From assembly GCA_963798655.1 (NCBI GenBank), contig CAWCUH010000016.1, forward strand, positions 62,001 to 126,000: a stretch of 64,000 nt of DNA, written 5' to 3'. The position numbers were made by a program, and so were the translations under genes. Origin of the DNA: CAVSMC01 sp963798655 (GTDB lineage: Bacteria > Pseudomonadota > Gammaproteobacteria > Burkholderiales > Casimicrobiaceae). The notes under the pieces are model-generated. The model saw only the letters and a list, made by a program, of their open reading frames with translations, did not search any database and had not been told where the DNA came from. Of this stretch, positions 45,084-53,132 are shown piece after piece (position 1 is the stretch's first letter; each line of letters opens with the position of its first letter).

Positions 45084-45545
45084 TCAGCGCGGCGTCCGCG
45101 GCCGCGCTGCGGCGACGCGCGCGGCGAGCAGGTGCTCTCGCCGTTGCGCTTCGGAGACGAATTCCTCGAGGTCGGGGTCCATCGCGCTGCGCGCCGAAAG
45201 CATGCCGACGATGCGGCCGCCGTCGACGACGGGCAGGTGGCGAAAGCTCTTTTCATGCATCATCAGCAGCGCGTAACCGAAGCGCTCGTCGGGGCCGACG
45301 GTGTGCGGCGCGCGCGTCATCACGTCGGCAACGCGCGTCGATTCGACGTCGAGACCGCGCGCGACGACGCGGAACACGATGTCGCGCTCGGTGAATATGC
45401 CGACGAGCCGGCCGTCGTCGACGACCAGAAGCGCGCCCACGTTCTTTCGCTCCATCAGCCGCGCGGCGCGCGCCACCGTCGTCGACGATGGGGCCTTCAG
45501 CACGTTGCGCCGGCTCATCACGCTCCTGACCGATCGATCGAACAC
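45084..45545 (-). CDS. Tandem CBS-domain protein
   Basis: A 153-residue protein made of two CBS motifs (LMERKNVGALLVVDDGRLVG and LMMHEKSFRHLPVVDGGRIV), a module that binds adenosyl nucleotides and senses energy state. No attached effector domain. A GTG at 45545 is the predicted start, with ATG at 45518 possible. Upstream lies a strong FNR-like site with a correctly spaced -10, so it is probably induced at low oxygen, in line with an energy-sensing role. Confidence 0.9.
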   Translation of the reverse strand: MFDRSVRSVMSRRNVLKAPSSTTVARAARLMERKNVGALLVVDDGRLVGIFTERDIVFRVVARGLDVESTRVADVMTRAPHTVGPDERFGYALLMMHEKSFRHLPVVDGGRIVGMLSARSAMDPDLEEFVSEAQRREHLLAARVAAARPRTPR

Positions 45546-45602
45546 GCGTCACCCCACGGTAAAAAATTCCGGCCAGCGTATCGCGCGGAGCCAGCGCAAG
45601 GG

Positions 45603-45616
45603 TTGACCGTCATCAA
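45603..45616. promoter_or_regulatory. FNR-box-like site between CBS and sensor-kinase genes
   Basis: TTGAC-CGTC-ATCAA, nine of ten FNR matches. On the minus strand a -10-like TACGCT (45575-45580) is centred 32 bases from the site centre, the same hexamer and spacing seen before the usp gene at 24922, and leads into the CBS gene. The divergent kinase starts 151 bases away. Confidence 0.62.
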
Positions 45617-45760
45617 GTGCACGCGTCGCCGTTCGCTGCGCGGAGATCGCGCGAAAAAGCGCTCGGGTCAACCGTCGTTGTTGCTACACTGCACCACTCG
45701 ACCTCGCAAGCCGCGCATTCCCGCCATGCGCATCGGCGCACGCCCGCCCAAGAACCAGCC

Positions 45761-47635
45761 ATGAAGGTCGCCCGCCCGAGCGACGCCTTCCGCGCCTATG
45801 CGGTCGCCGCGCTCGGCATCGTCGCGGCCATTGTCGTGCGCGCGTTGCTCGACCCCTGGCTCGGCGATTTCGTTCCGCTCGTCACGCTCTACGGCGCCGT
45901 CGCTCTCGCGGTGTGGCAGGGCGGATGGCTGCCCGGCGTCGCCGCCGCGGTGATCGGCTATCTCGCCTGCGATTACTTCTTCATCGAGCCTCGCTACACG
46001 CTCGGGCTCGCGAGCCTGAGGGACTTCATGGCGTTCTCGCTGTACTACACGGCGTGCGCGCTGATCGTCGCGCTGGGCGACAACATGCGCCGCTCGCGCG
46101 CGCGGGTCGAGCGGGCGCGCGCAGAGCTCGAGCGCGAGGTCGCGCTTCGCCGCGACGTCGAGGGCCAGCATGCGGCGGCGCTCGCACGCCTGGACAGCCT
46201 CGTCGCCAACGCCCCGGCCGGCATCGCGCTGTTCGACAAGGACTTGCGCTTCGTGCGCGTGAACGAGCATCTGGCCATGCTCAATGGCGTATCGGTGGAG
46301 CGGCATATCGGCAGAAAGGTCGGCGAGATCGTCCCCTCCGTGGCGCCGCCGATCGATGCGATCCTCGCGCGCGTCCGCGACACCGGCGAAGTGATCCGCG
46401 GCGTCGAGGTGAGCGGCGAGACGCCGGCACAGCCGGGGCGCACCCGGCATTGGCTCACCAACTACTACCCGGTTCGCGACGCGAGCGGCGAACTCTTCGG
46501 CGTCGGCGGCGTCGTGCTCGATGTCACCGCGATGCGCGCGGCGCAGCAGGCGCTGCGCGACGCCGACCGGCGCAAGGACGAGTTTCTGGCGACGCTCGCC
46601 CACGAGCTGCGCAATCCGCTGGGCGCGATCGGCAATGCGGTCGCGCTGATGCGCATGCCCGCCGCACCGAAGCGCACCGTCGACGACGCGCGCGACATCG
46701 TCGATCGCCAGGTCACTCATCTCGTGCGGCTCGTCGACGACCTGCTCGACGTGTCGCGCGTTGGCAGCGGCAAGCTGCGATTCAGGCGGGAGCGCGTGGC
46801 GGTCGGCACGGTCGTCGCGCGTGCCGTCGAGGCGGTGCGCCCGCTGATCGAGGCGTCGGGCCACGAGCTCACCGTCGCGCTTGCACCGAGCTGGATGGTC
46901 GTCGACGGCGATTGCACGCGGCTCGTCCAGGTCGTGCAGAACCTGCTCGCCAATGCGGCGCGCTACACGCCCCCCGGCGGCCACGTCGTAGTGACCGCCG
47001 CGCCGCAAGGCGGCGACGTCGTTGTATCGGTCGAGGACGATGGCGCCGGCATCGCGCCCGACGTGCTGCCGCGCCTGTTCGAGCTGTTCTGGCAGGCGCG
47101 CGACACGGTGGATCGCGGCAGCGGCGGCCTCGGCATCGGCCTCGCGCTCGCGCGCCGATTGACCGAGCTGCACGGCGGCACGATCGAGGCGCGCAGCGAC
47201 GGTGCCGGACACGGCGCCGAGTTCATCGTGCGACTGCCGGCGAGCGCCGCGTTGAACTGCGCAGGCGCCATCGCGCACGCGCGCGGCGAGCCGCGCCGCG
47301 TGCTGGTCGTCCAGGGTCGCGAGGACGAGAGTGCGCAGCGGCTGACGGCGACGCTGCGCTCGCGCGGCGACGACGTGCACATCGTCCACGACGGCAGCGC
47401 GGGCGTCGCCGCCGCCGATGCGCTGAAGCCGGACGTCGTGCTGCTCGATCTCGGCTTCGACGGCCACGAGGCGTGCCGGCGCATTCGCGACGAGCCGTGG
47501 GGCCGGCGCATCTGCGTCGTCGCGCGCTCGCGCCCGACCGATCCGCGCACCGACGCCGGGCGGCGCGCCGCGGACGCGCCGTTCTGCGAGCTCGATTCGC
47601 TGATCGAGCGGCTCGTTTCACAGGCCGCTGCGTAG
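45761..47635 (+). CDS. Hybrid sensor histidine kinase (DUF4118-PAS-HisKA-HATPase-receiver)
   Basis: A 624-residue membrane sensor. The N-terminal four-helix DUF4118 domain (KdpD-like, with FFIEPRYTLGLASLRDFMAF) is followed by a coiled coil and a PAS domain (ARLDSLVANAPAGIALFDKD). The HisKA domain carries phospho-acceptor His281 (LAHELRNPLGAI), and the HATPase has N, G1 and G2 boxes (NLLANAARYT, DDGAGIAPD, GLGIGLAL). A degenerate receiver ends the protein, keeping Asp563 (VVLLDLGF) but lacking the usual acidic pair. No response regulator is adjacent. The ATG at 45761 begins the hydrophobic domain. Ligand unknown. Confidence 0.9.
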   Translation: MKVARPSDAFRAYAVAALGIVAAIVVRALLDPWLGDFVPLVTLYGAVALAVWQGGWLPGVAAAVIGYLACDYFFIEPRYTLGLASLRDFMAFSLYYTACALIVALGDNMRRSRARVERARAELEREVALRRDVEGQHAAALARLDSLVANAPAGIALFDKDLRFVRVNEHLAMLNGVSVERHIGRKVGEIVPSVAPPIDAILARVRDTGEVIRGVEVSGETPAQPGRTRHWLTNYYPVRDASGELFGVGGVVLDVTAMRAAQQALRDADRRKDEFLATLAHELRNPLGAIGNAVALMRMPAAPKRTVDDARDIVDRQVTHLVRLVDDLLDVSRVGSGKLRFRRERVAVGTVVARAVEAVRPLIEASGHELTVALAPSWMVVDGDCTRLVQVVQNLLANAARYTPPGGHVVVTAAPQGGDVVVSVEDDGAGIAPDVLPRLFELFWQARDTVDRGSGGLGIGLALARRLTELHGGTIEARSDGAGHGAEFIVRLPASAALNCAGAIAHARGEPRRVLVVQGREDESAQRLTATLRSRGDDVHIVHDGSAGVAAADALKPDVVLLDLGFDGHEACRRIRDEPWGRRICVVARSRPTDPRTDAGRRAADAPFCELDSLIERLVSQAAA

Positions 47636-47639
47636 CGAC

Positions 47640-48806
47640 ATGGCGCGAATCGTCGACGTCCGCGAAGCGACGAAGCCGATCGCATCGGCGATCCGCAACG
47701 CGTACATCGATTTCTCGAAGATGACGACGAGCCTCGTCGCCGTCGTGACCGACGTCGTGCGCGACGGTCGGCGCGTCGTCGGCTACGGCTTCAACTCCAA
47801 CGGCCGCTACGGGCAGGGTGGACTGATCCGCGAGCGCTTTGCGCCGCGGCTGCTCGCCGCCGACCCCGAATCGTTGCTCGACGCTTCCGGCGACAACGTC
47901 GATCCGGATCGCGCATGGGCGGCGATGATGACCAACGAGAAGCCCGGAGGACACGGTGAGCGATCGGTGGCCGTCGGCACGCTGGACATGGCGATCTGGG
48001 ATGCCGTCGCGAAGATCGCCGGCAAGCCGCTGTTTCGCCTGCTCGCCGAACGCTATGGCGCAAGCGCGAATCCGCGCGTGTTCGTCTACGCTGCCGGCGG
48101 CTACTACTACCCGGGCAAGGACGACACGGCGTTGCGCGCGGAAATGCGAAGCTACGTCGATCGCGGCTACACCGTTGTCAAGATGAAGATCGGCGGCGCG
48201 CCGATCGACGACGATCGGCGGCGCATCGAGGCGGTGCTCGCCGAGATCGCGACGTCGGCGCAGCTCGCCGTCGACGCGAACGGTCGCCTCGACCTCGACA
48301 CCGCGATCGCCTACGCGAAGATGCTGCGCGGCTATCCGCTGTTCTGGTACGAGGAGGCGGGCGATCCGCTCGACTTCCAGCTGCAGGCCGCGCTCGCGCA
48401 GTTCTACCCCGGCGCGATGGCGACCGGCGAGAATCTCTTCAGCCACCAGGACGCGCGCAACCTGATCCGCTACGGCGGCATGCGTCCCGATCGCGATTTC
48501 CTGCAATTCGATTGCGCGCTCTCCTACGGACTGTGCGAGTACCTGCGCACGCTCGCGATGTTGAAGGCGCACGGCTGGTCGCCCAGCCGCTGCATTCCGC
48601 ACGGCGGTCACCAGATGTCGCTCAACATCGCAGCCGGATTGGGCCTCGGCGGCAACGAGAGCTATCCGGACCTCTTCCAGCCGTACGGTGGATTTCCCGA
48701 CGGCGTACGTGTCGTCGACGGGCACATCACGATGCCCGAATTTCCGGGCATCGGCTTCGAGGGCAAGAGCGATCTGTACGCCGAGATGAAGGCTCTCGCG
48801 AGCTGA
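47640..48806 (+). CDS. tarD: D(-)-tartrate dehydratase (enolase superfamily)
   Basis: Dehydrates D-tartrate to oxaloacetate. The 388 residues match the Bradyrhizobium TarD type almost throughout: PIRSA-like opening NAYIDFSKMTTSLVAVVTDV, GFNSNGRYGQGGLIRERF, the K-x-K base pair Lys181/Lys183 (VVKMKIGG), metal ligands in VDANGR, YEEAGDP and ATGEN, and the His321 region HGGHQMSLNIAAGLGLGGNE. The gene begins five bases after the kinase stop, so may share its transcript. Specificity for D-tartrate follows from overall likeness; other sugar acids are possible. Confidence 0.88.
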   Translation: MARIVDVREATKPIASAIRNAYIDFSKMTTSLVAVVTDVVRDGRRVVGYGFNSNGRYGQGGLIRERFAPRLLAADPESLLDASGDNVDPDRAWAAMMTNEKPGGHGERSVAVGTLDMAIWDAVAKIAGKPLFRLLAERYGASANPRVFVYAAGGYYYPGKDDTALRAEMRSYVDRGYTVVKMKIGGAPIDDDRRRIEAVLAEIATSAQLAVDANGRLDLDTAIAYAKMLRGYPLFWYEEAGDPLDFQLQAALAQFYPGAMATGENLFSHQDARNLIRYGGMRPDRDFLQFDCALSYGLCEYLRTLAMLKAHGWSPSRCIPHGGHQMSLNIAAGLGLGGNESYPDLFQPYGGFPDGVRVVDGHITMPEFPGIGFEGKSDLYAEMKALAS

Positions 48807-48808
48807 GG

Positions 48809-48890
48809 CTGTCATTCCGAGGCGACGCCGAGGGATCTGCTGTCGCGGTCGAACAGCGGATTCGTCGCTGCGCTCGGAAGGACATCGCAG
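48809..48890. repeat. Dispersed palindromic repeat (GTCATTCCGAG type)
   Basis: The stretch GGCTGTCATTCCGAGGCGAC followed by CGAGGGATCTGC and later GCGCTCGGAAGGACATCGCAG resembles the common bacterial REP-like repeat 'gtcattccgag...gaggaatctgc'. A related, divergent copy lies at 52440-52502 in reverse orientation. It sits between the tartrate dehydratase and thiolase genes and probably marks an operon boundary. Confidence 0.55.
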
Positions 48891-48907
48891 TGCGGTACCA
48901 TTCGCGC

Positions 48908-50092
48908 ATGAAAAGCAACGTCATCGTCGCCGGCGTCGGCATGGTGCCTTTCGCGAAGCCGGGCGCGAGCGAGCCGTACACGCTGATGGGTGCCGCCGCC
49001 GTGCGCGCCGCGCTCGGCGACGTCGGCATCTCCTACTCGGAAGTGCAGCAGGCGTACGCCGGCTACGTCTATGGCGACTCGACGTGCGGCCAGCGCGTGC
49101 TCTACGGCATCGGCATGACCGGCATTCCGGTCGTCAACGTCAACAACAACTGCTCGACCGGCTCGACGGCGCTGTTCCTGGCCCGACAAGCGGTCGCGTC
49201 CGGCATCGTCGACTGCGCGCTTGCCGTCGGCTTCGAGCAGATGGAGCCGGGCGCGCTCGCGACGAAGTTCAACGACCGGCCGACACCGTTCGAGCGCTTC
49301 GACGACGAATGCAACGCGATCATCGGCCATCCCGATGTGCCGCTCGCCATCCGCTATTTCGGTGGCGCCGGGCTAGCCCACATGACGAAATTCGGCACGA
49401 AGCTCGAGACGTTTGCCAGGATCCGCGCAAAGGCGAGTCGCCACGGCGCACGCAATCCGCTCGCGCTGCTGCGCAAGGAGCTGAGCGTCGACGACGTGAT
49501 GGCGGCGCCGGTGCTGATGCCGGGCGTGATGACGCGGCTGATGGCATGCCCGCCGACATGCGGCGCGGCCGCCGCGGTGATCGTCTCGGAGGATTTCGCG
49601 AAACGGCATGGCGTGTCGACGCGCGTGCGCATCGAGGCACAGGCGATGACGACCGACACGCCGGCGACGTTCGAGTCGCACGACATGATGAAGGTCGTCG
49701 GCTACGACATGGCGAAGGCGGCCGCAACACAGGTCTACGAGGCGGCGGGCGTCGGCCCGGACGACGTCGACGTCGTCGAGTTGCACGACTGCTTCGCGCA
49801 GAACGAGTTGATCAGCTACGAGGCGCTCGGCCTGTGTGCCGAGGGTGCGGGCGAGAAGTTCGTTGACGACGGCGACAACACGTACGGCGGCCGCGTGGTG
49901 ACCAATCCGTCCGGCGGGCTGCTGTCGAAAGGGCATCCGCTCGGCGCGACCGGCCTCGCGCAGTGCTACGAGCTCACGCAGCAGCTTCGCGGAACCGCGC
50001 AGGCACGACAGGTCGACGGCGCGCGCGTCGCGCTGCAGCACAATCTGGGGCTCGGCGGCGCGTGCGTCGTGACGCTTTATCGCGCGGCATGA
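48908..50092 (+). CDS. Thiolase-superfamily protein (SCP2/lipid-transfer type)
   Basis: A 394-residue thiolase-fold protein of the nonspecific lipid-transfer (SCP-x) group. The acyl-accepting Cys is in NNNCSTGSTALF, the catalytic His in VELHDCF, and GGLLSKGHPLGATG is the closing motif. Such proteins perform the last thiolytic step in degradation of sterol side chains, branched or aromatic acyl-CoAs. It starts a same-direction group with an acyl-CoA dehydrogenase (four bases on) and CoA-transferase, so a substrate-specific beta-oxidation cassette is likely. Confidence 0.9.
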   Translation: MKSNVIVAGVGMVPFAKPGASEPYTLMGAAAVRAALGDVGISYSEVQQAYAGYVYGDSTCGQRVLYGIGMTGIPVVNVNNNCSTGSTALFLARQAVASGIVDCALAVGFEQMEPGALATKFNDRPTPFERFDDECNAIIGHPDVPLAIRYFGGAGLAHMTKFGTKLETFARIRAKASRHGARNPLALLRKELSVDDVMAAPVLMPGVMTRLMACPPTCGAAAAVIVSEDFAKRHGVSTRVRIEAQAMTTDTPATFESHDMMKVVGYDMAKAAATQVYEAAGVGPDDVDVVELHDCFAQNELISYEALGLCAEGAGEKFVDDGDNTYGGRVVTNPSGGLLSKGHPLGATGLAQCYELTQQLRGTAQARQVDGARVALQHNLGLGGACVVTLYRAA

Positions 50093-50096
50093 GCCC

Positions 50097-51236
50097 ATGA
50101 TGCCGGCGCTGCACAGCGACGACGCGCGACTCTTTCGCGACGCCGTGCGCCGCTATCTCGACGAGCGGATCGCGCCGCGCGTGCCGCAATGGGTGGCCGC
50201 GGGCCGCGTCGATCGCCAGTCGTGGCTCGATCTCGGATCGATGGGCATGCTGCTGCCCGAGCTGCCGGAGACGCTCGGCGGGTCGGGTGCGAGCATCGCG
50301 ATGCATTCGGTGCTGACCGACGAGATGGTCGCGACCGGCGTCATGCCGCACTTCGGCCTCGCCGTGCACGCGATCTGCGCGCACTACATCGTCGCGTATG
50401 GCAGCGCCGGCCAGCAGCGCCGCTGGCTGCCGCAGATGGCCGCGGGCGAGCTGATCGGCGCGATCGCGATGTCCGAGCCGTCGGCCGGCTCCGACCTGCA
50501 GGCGGTGCGCACGCGCGCGCGCCGCGACGGCGATCATTACGTGATCAACGGGCAGAAGACGTTCATCACCAACGGCGCGATCGCCGATCTCGTCTGCCTG
50601 GTCGTCAAGACGGATCCGGCAGGTGGCGCGAAGGGCGTTTCGCTCGTCATCGTCGACACGCGCGAGCTTCGCGGCTTCAGCGTCGGCCGCGTGCTCGACA
50701 AGATCGGCATGAAAGGCAGCGACACGGCAGAGCTTTTCTTCGACGACGTTCGCGTGCCCGTCGACAACCTGCTCGGCGAGACGGAGGGCCGCGGCTTCGC
50801 GCAGCTGATGGAGCAGCTGCCGTTCGAGCGCACGATCATCGGCGTTGCTGCGGTGGCGTCGATCGAGCGCGCCGTCGCCCTTACGTCGGCGTACGCGAAG
50901 GAGCGGCGCGCGTTCGGAGGGCCGCTGATCGAGATGCAGAACACGCGCTTCAAGCTCGCCGAGTGCGCGACGATCGCGCGGGTGGGGCGCGTGTTCATCG
51001 ACGATTGCGTGCAGCGGCTCGCCGACGGCACGCTCGACTCGACGAGCGCGTCGATGGCGAAATGGTGGGCGACGGACATGCAGTGCAGGGTCGTCGACGA
51101 ATGCCTTCAGCTCTTCGGAGGCTACGGCTACATGAGCGAGTACCCGATCGCGCAGATGTACGCCGACGCGCGCGTGCAGAAGATCTACGGCGGGACGAAC
51201 GAAATCATGAAGGAGCTGATCGCGCGCTCGCTGTAG
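50097..51236 (+). CDS. Acyl-CoA dehydrogenase
   Basis: A 379-residue FAD enzyme introducing the alpha-beta double bond in acyl-CoA. IAMSEPSAGSDLQAVRTRAR and FITNGAIADL are the FAD and substrate regions, KIGMKGSDTAELFFDDVRVP is highly typical, and ECLQLFGGYGYMSEYPIAQM and IYGGTNEIMKELIAR close the protein. The IYGGTNE motif has Gly where medium-chain enzymes have the catalytic Glu, so the base probably lies elsewhere as in isovaleryl- and long-chain-type enzymes. Coupled tightly to the thiolase gene; the true acyl group is unknown. Confidence 0.92.
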   Translation: MMPALHSDDARLFRDAVRRYLDERIAPRVPQWVAAGRVDRQSWLDLGSMGMLLPELPETLGGSGASIAMHSVLTDEMVATGVMPHFGLAVHAICAHYIVAYGSAGQQRRWLPQMAAGELIGAIAMSEPSAGSDLQAVRTRARRDGDHYVINGQKTFITNGAIADLVCLVVKTDPAGGAKGVSLVIVDTRELRGFSVGRVLDKIGMKGSDTAELFFDDVRVPVDNLLGETEGRGFAQLMEQLPFERTIIGVAAVASIERAVALTSAYAKERRAFGGPLIEMQNTRFKLAECATIARVGRVFIDDCVQRLADGTLDSTSASMAKWWATDMQCRVVDECLQLFGGYGYMSEYPIAQMYADARVQKIYGGTNEIMKELIARSL

Positions 51237-51251
51237 CGCGATCATGAAGCG

Positions 51252-52409
51252 ATGGGACCGCTCGCCGGACTGCGCGTCGTCGAGTTCGCCGGCATCGGTC
51301 CCGGCCCGTTCTGCGGCATGGTGCTCGCCGACCTCGGCGCGGACGTGCTCGTCATCGACCGGCTCGCGGCCAATCCGAATGCGGGCGACGCCGCGCTGTT
51401 CAATCTCGGCCGGCACAACCTGCTCAATCGCGGCAAGCGCGCGATCGCGCTCGACCTGAAGAAGTCGCAGGCGGTCGCCGCGGCACTGCGGATCGTCGAC
51501 GCCTCGGACGCGCTGGTCGAGGGGTTCCGACCCGGCGTGATGGAGCGGATCGGCCTCGGACCGGATGTGTGCCTCGCACGCAACGCGAAGCTCGTCTACG
51601 GCCGTATGACCGGATGGGGCCAGCACGGGCCGCTCGCGACGGCCGCCGGCCACGACGTCAACTATCTCGCGCTGTCGGGTGCGCTCGCACTCGGTGCGCC
51701 GCCCGGCGGCAAGCCGTGGGCGCCCCCCACGCTGGTCGGCGATATGGGGGGCGGCGGGCTGCTGCTTGTCGTGGGTCTGCTCGCCGCGCTGCACGAAGCG
51801 CGTCGCTCGGGGCAGGGACAGGTCGTCGATGCGGCGATCACCGACGGCGCCGCGCTGCTGACGACGATGTTCCACGGACTGCTCGCCGCCGGCGCGTGGC
51901 GCGGCGCCGGCGAGCCGCATCCACTCGACTCGACGGCGCCGTACTACGACACCTACCGTTGCGCCGACGGCCGGTGGATTTCGGTCGGGTCGCTCGAGCG
52001 CCCGTTCTTCCGGCAACTGGTCGAACTGTGCGGGCTCGCCGACGACGCGATGGCGCGCCAGTGGGATGCGGCAAGCTGGCCGAAAATGAAGGCGCGCGTG
52101 GCCGAGGTGTTTTCGCGGCGCAGCCGCGACGAGTGGTGCACGCTGCTCGAAGGGACCGACCTCTGTTTCGCGCCGGTTCTCGGCGTCGACGAGGCGCCGA
52201 TGCACCCGCACAACCGGGCGCGCGACACGTTCGTCGACGTCGGCGGCGTCGTCCAGCCGGCGCCGGCGCCGCGCTTCAGCCGCACGCCCGCCGCCGTGCG
52301 GGCGCCGCCGCAGCCGAGAACGGCGGATGAGACGGCGAGCGTGCTCGCCGCGTGGGGTTTCGCCGCCGAAGACATCGACGAGCTGCGCGCCTCGAATGCG
52401 CTCGACTGA
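51252..52409 (+). CDS. Class III CoA-transferase (CaiB/BaiF family)
   Basis: A 385-residue CoA-transferase. The opening LAGLRVVEFAGIGPGPFCGM and the nucleotide-binding turn NRGKRAIALDLKK are diagnostic, and the catalytic Asp lies in LVGDMGGGGLLLVVG. The group includes alpha-methylacyl-CoA racemase (closely similar in length and motifs), so racemase rather than transferase activity is quite possible, and would suit a branched-chain beta-oxidation cassette with the upstream thiolase. Starts 16 bases after the dehydrogenase. Confidence 0.9.
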   Translation: MGPLAGLRVVEFAGIGPGPFCGMVLADLGADVLVIDRLAANPNAGDAALFNLGRHNLLNRGKRAIALDLKKSQAVAAALRIVDASDALVEGFRPGVMERIGLGPDVCLARNAKLVYGRMTGWGQHGPLATAAGHDVNYLALSGALALGAPPGGKPWAPPTLVGDMGGGGLLLVVGLLAALHEARRSGQGQVVDAAITDGAALLTTMFHGLLAAGAWRGAGEPHPLDSTAPYYDTYRCADGRWISVGSLERPFFRQLVELCGLADDAMARQWDAASWPKMKARVAEVFSRRSRDEWCTLLEGTDLCFAPVLGVDEAPMHPHNRARDTFVDVGGVVQPAPAPRFSRTPAAVRAPPQPRTADETASVLAAWGFAAEDIDELRASNALD

Positions 52410-52439
52410 GCGTCCCGGGCGTCGTCATCCCCGGCATGG

Positions 52440-52502
52440 TGAGGCATCTGCTTCCCGAACAAGCGGAATTCCTCGGGGCTGTCGCTGCACGCAATGACAG
52501 CT
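52440..52502. repeat. Dispersed palindromic repeat, reverse copy
   Basis: Read on the minus strand it gives GCTGTCATTGCGTGCAGCGA followed by CCCGAGGAATTC, the same repeat class as 48809-48890. It sits between the convergent CoA-transferase and DksA-like genes. Confidence 0.5.
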
Positions 52503-52509
52503 TGCCCGC

Positions 52510-52905
52510 TCAGAGCGTCGGCGTCTCCTGCGTCGCGAACGTCTTTTCGTAGCGCGTCTGGCAGACGATGTCGCGGACAGCGGCGGGGAACACGGCGAGC
52601 CGCTCGTAGTCGATGTCGCCGCCGCAGTCGATGCAGACGCCGTACTCGGCGGCCTCGATGCGCTCGAGCGCCGCATCGATCGCACGGATGGCATCGATGC
52701 GCCGCTGCACCTCGGCGTGACCGAGATCGAAGAACAGCGTCGCGACGGAAGCGTCGCCCGGGTCGGCGACCTCACCGGCGACGTCGCCGATCGGCTGCTG
52801 CATCAAGCGCGTGAGCTCGGCGCGCGCCGTTCCGTACAGCGTGTCGCGCTCCTCGAGCATGCGGCGCTTCAGTGCTTCGGTCTGCTCGTTCGTGGGTCTG
52901 GCCAT
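52510..52905 (-). CDS. DksA/TraR-family protein with incomplete zinc finger
   Basis: A 131-residue DksA-like protein, paralogous to the one at 23423. The coiled coil with an acidic turn (EVADPGDASVA) is preserved, but of the four zinc-finger cysteines only Cys91, Cys94 and Cys115 remain; the third is Asp112 (RDIVCQ instead of KRCIGCQ). Some DksA relatives work without zinc, so it need not be inactive. The ATG at 52905 has an AGGAG site seven bases before it. It is divergent from the trehalose operon. Confidence 0.85.
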   Translation of the reverse strand: MARPTNEQTEALKRRMLEERDTLYGTARAELTRLMQQPIGDVAGEVADPGDASVATLFFDLGHAEVQRRIDAIRAIDAALERIEAAEYGVCIDCGGDIDYERLAVFPAAVRDIVCQTRYEKTFATQETPTL

Positions 52906-53132
52906 CGCATGCTCCTTCACCGATCTGCGGGTTCGTTGCACACTGTTGACATGCGGACGGGGCGGCAGTTCTTGCGAATCGATTGCAACGTTGACTGCCG
53001 GTTGAACTCGGCCGGTCGCGGCGTGTCAGCCGTGGTCGGCTGCGCACGCGGGCTTCGCCGTGCGCGCGCGGCGGACGCGTTTTCCGAAGGTCTCCCCGAT
53101 ATACAAACCTTGCAAGCACTCCAATCCAAACG

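Noticed and set aside
49974..52211. A 745-codon antisense frame over the acyl-CoA dehydrogenase and CoA-transferase genes
   Set aside because: Same high-GC shadow effect; both plus-strand genes are unmistakable.
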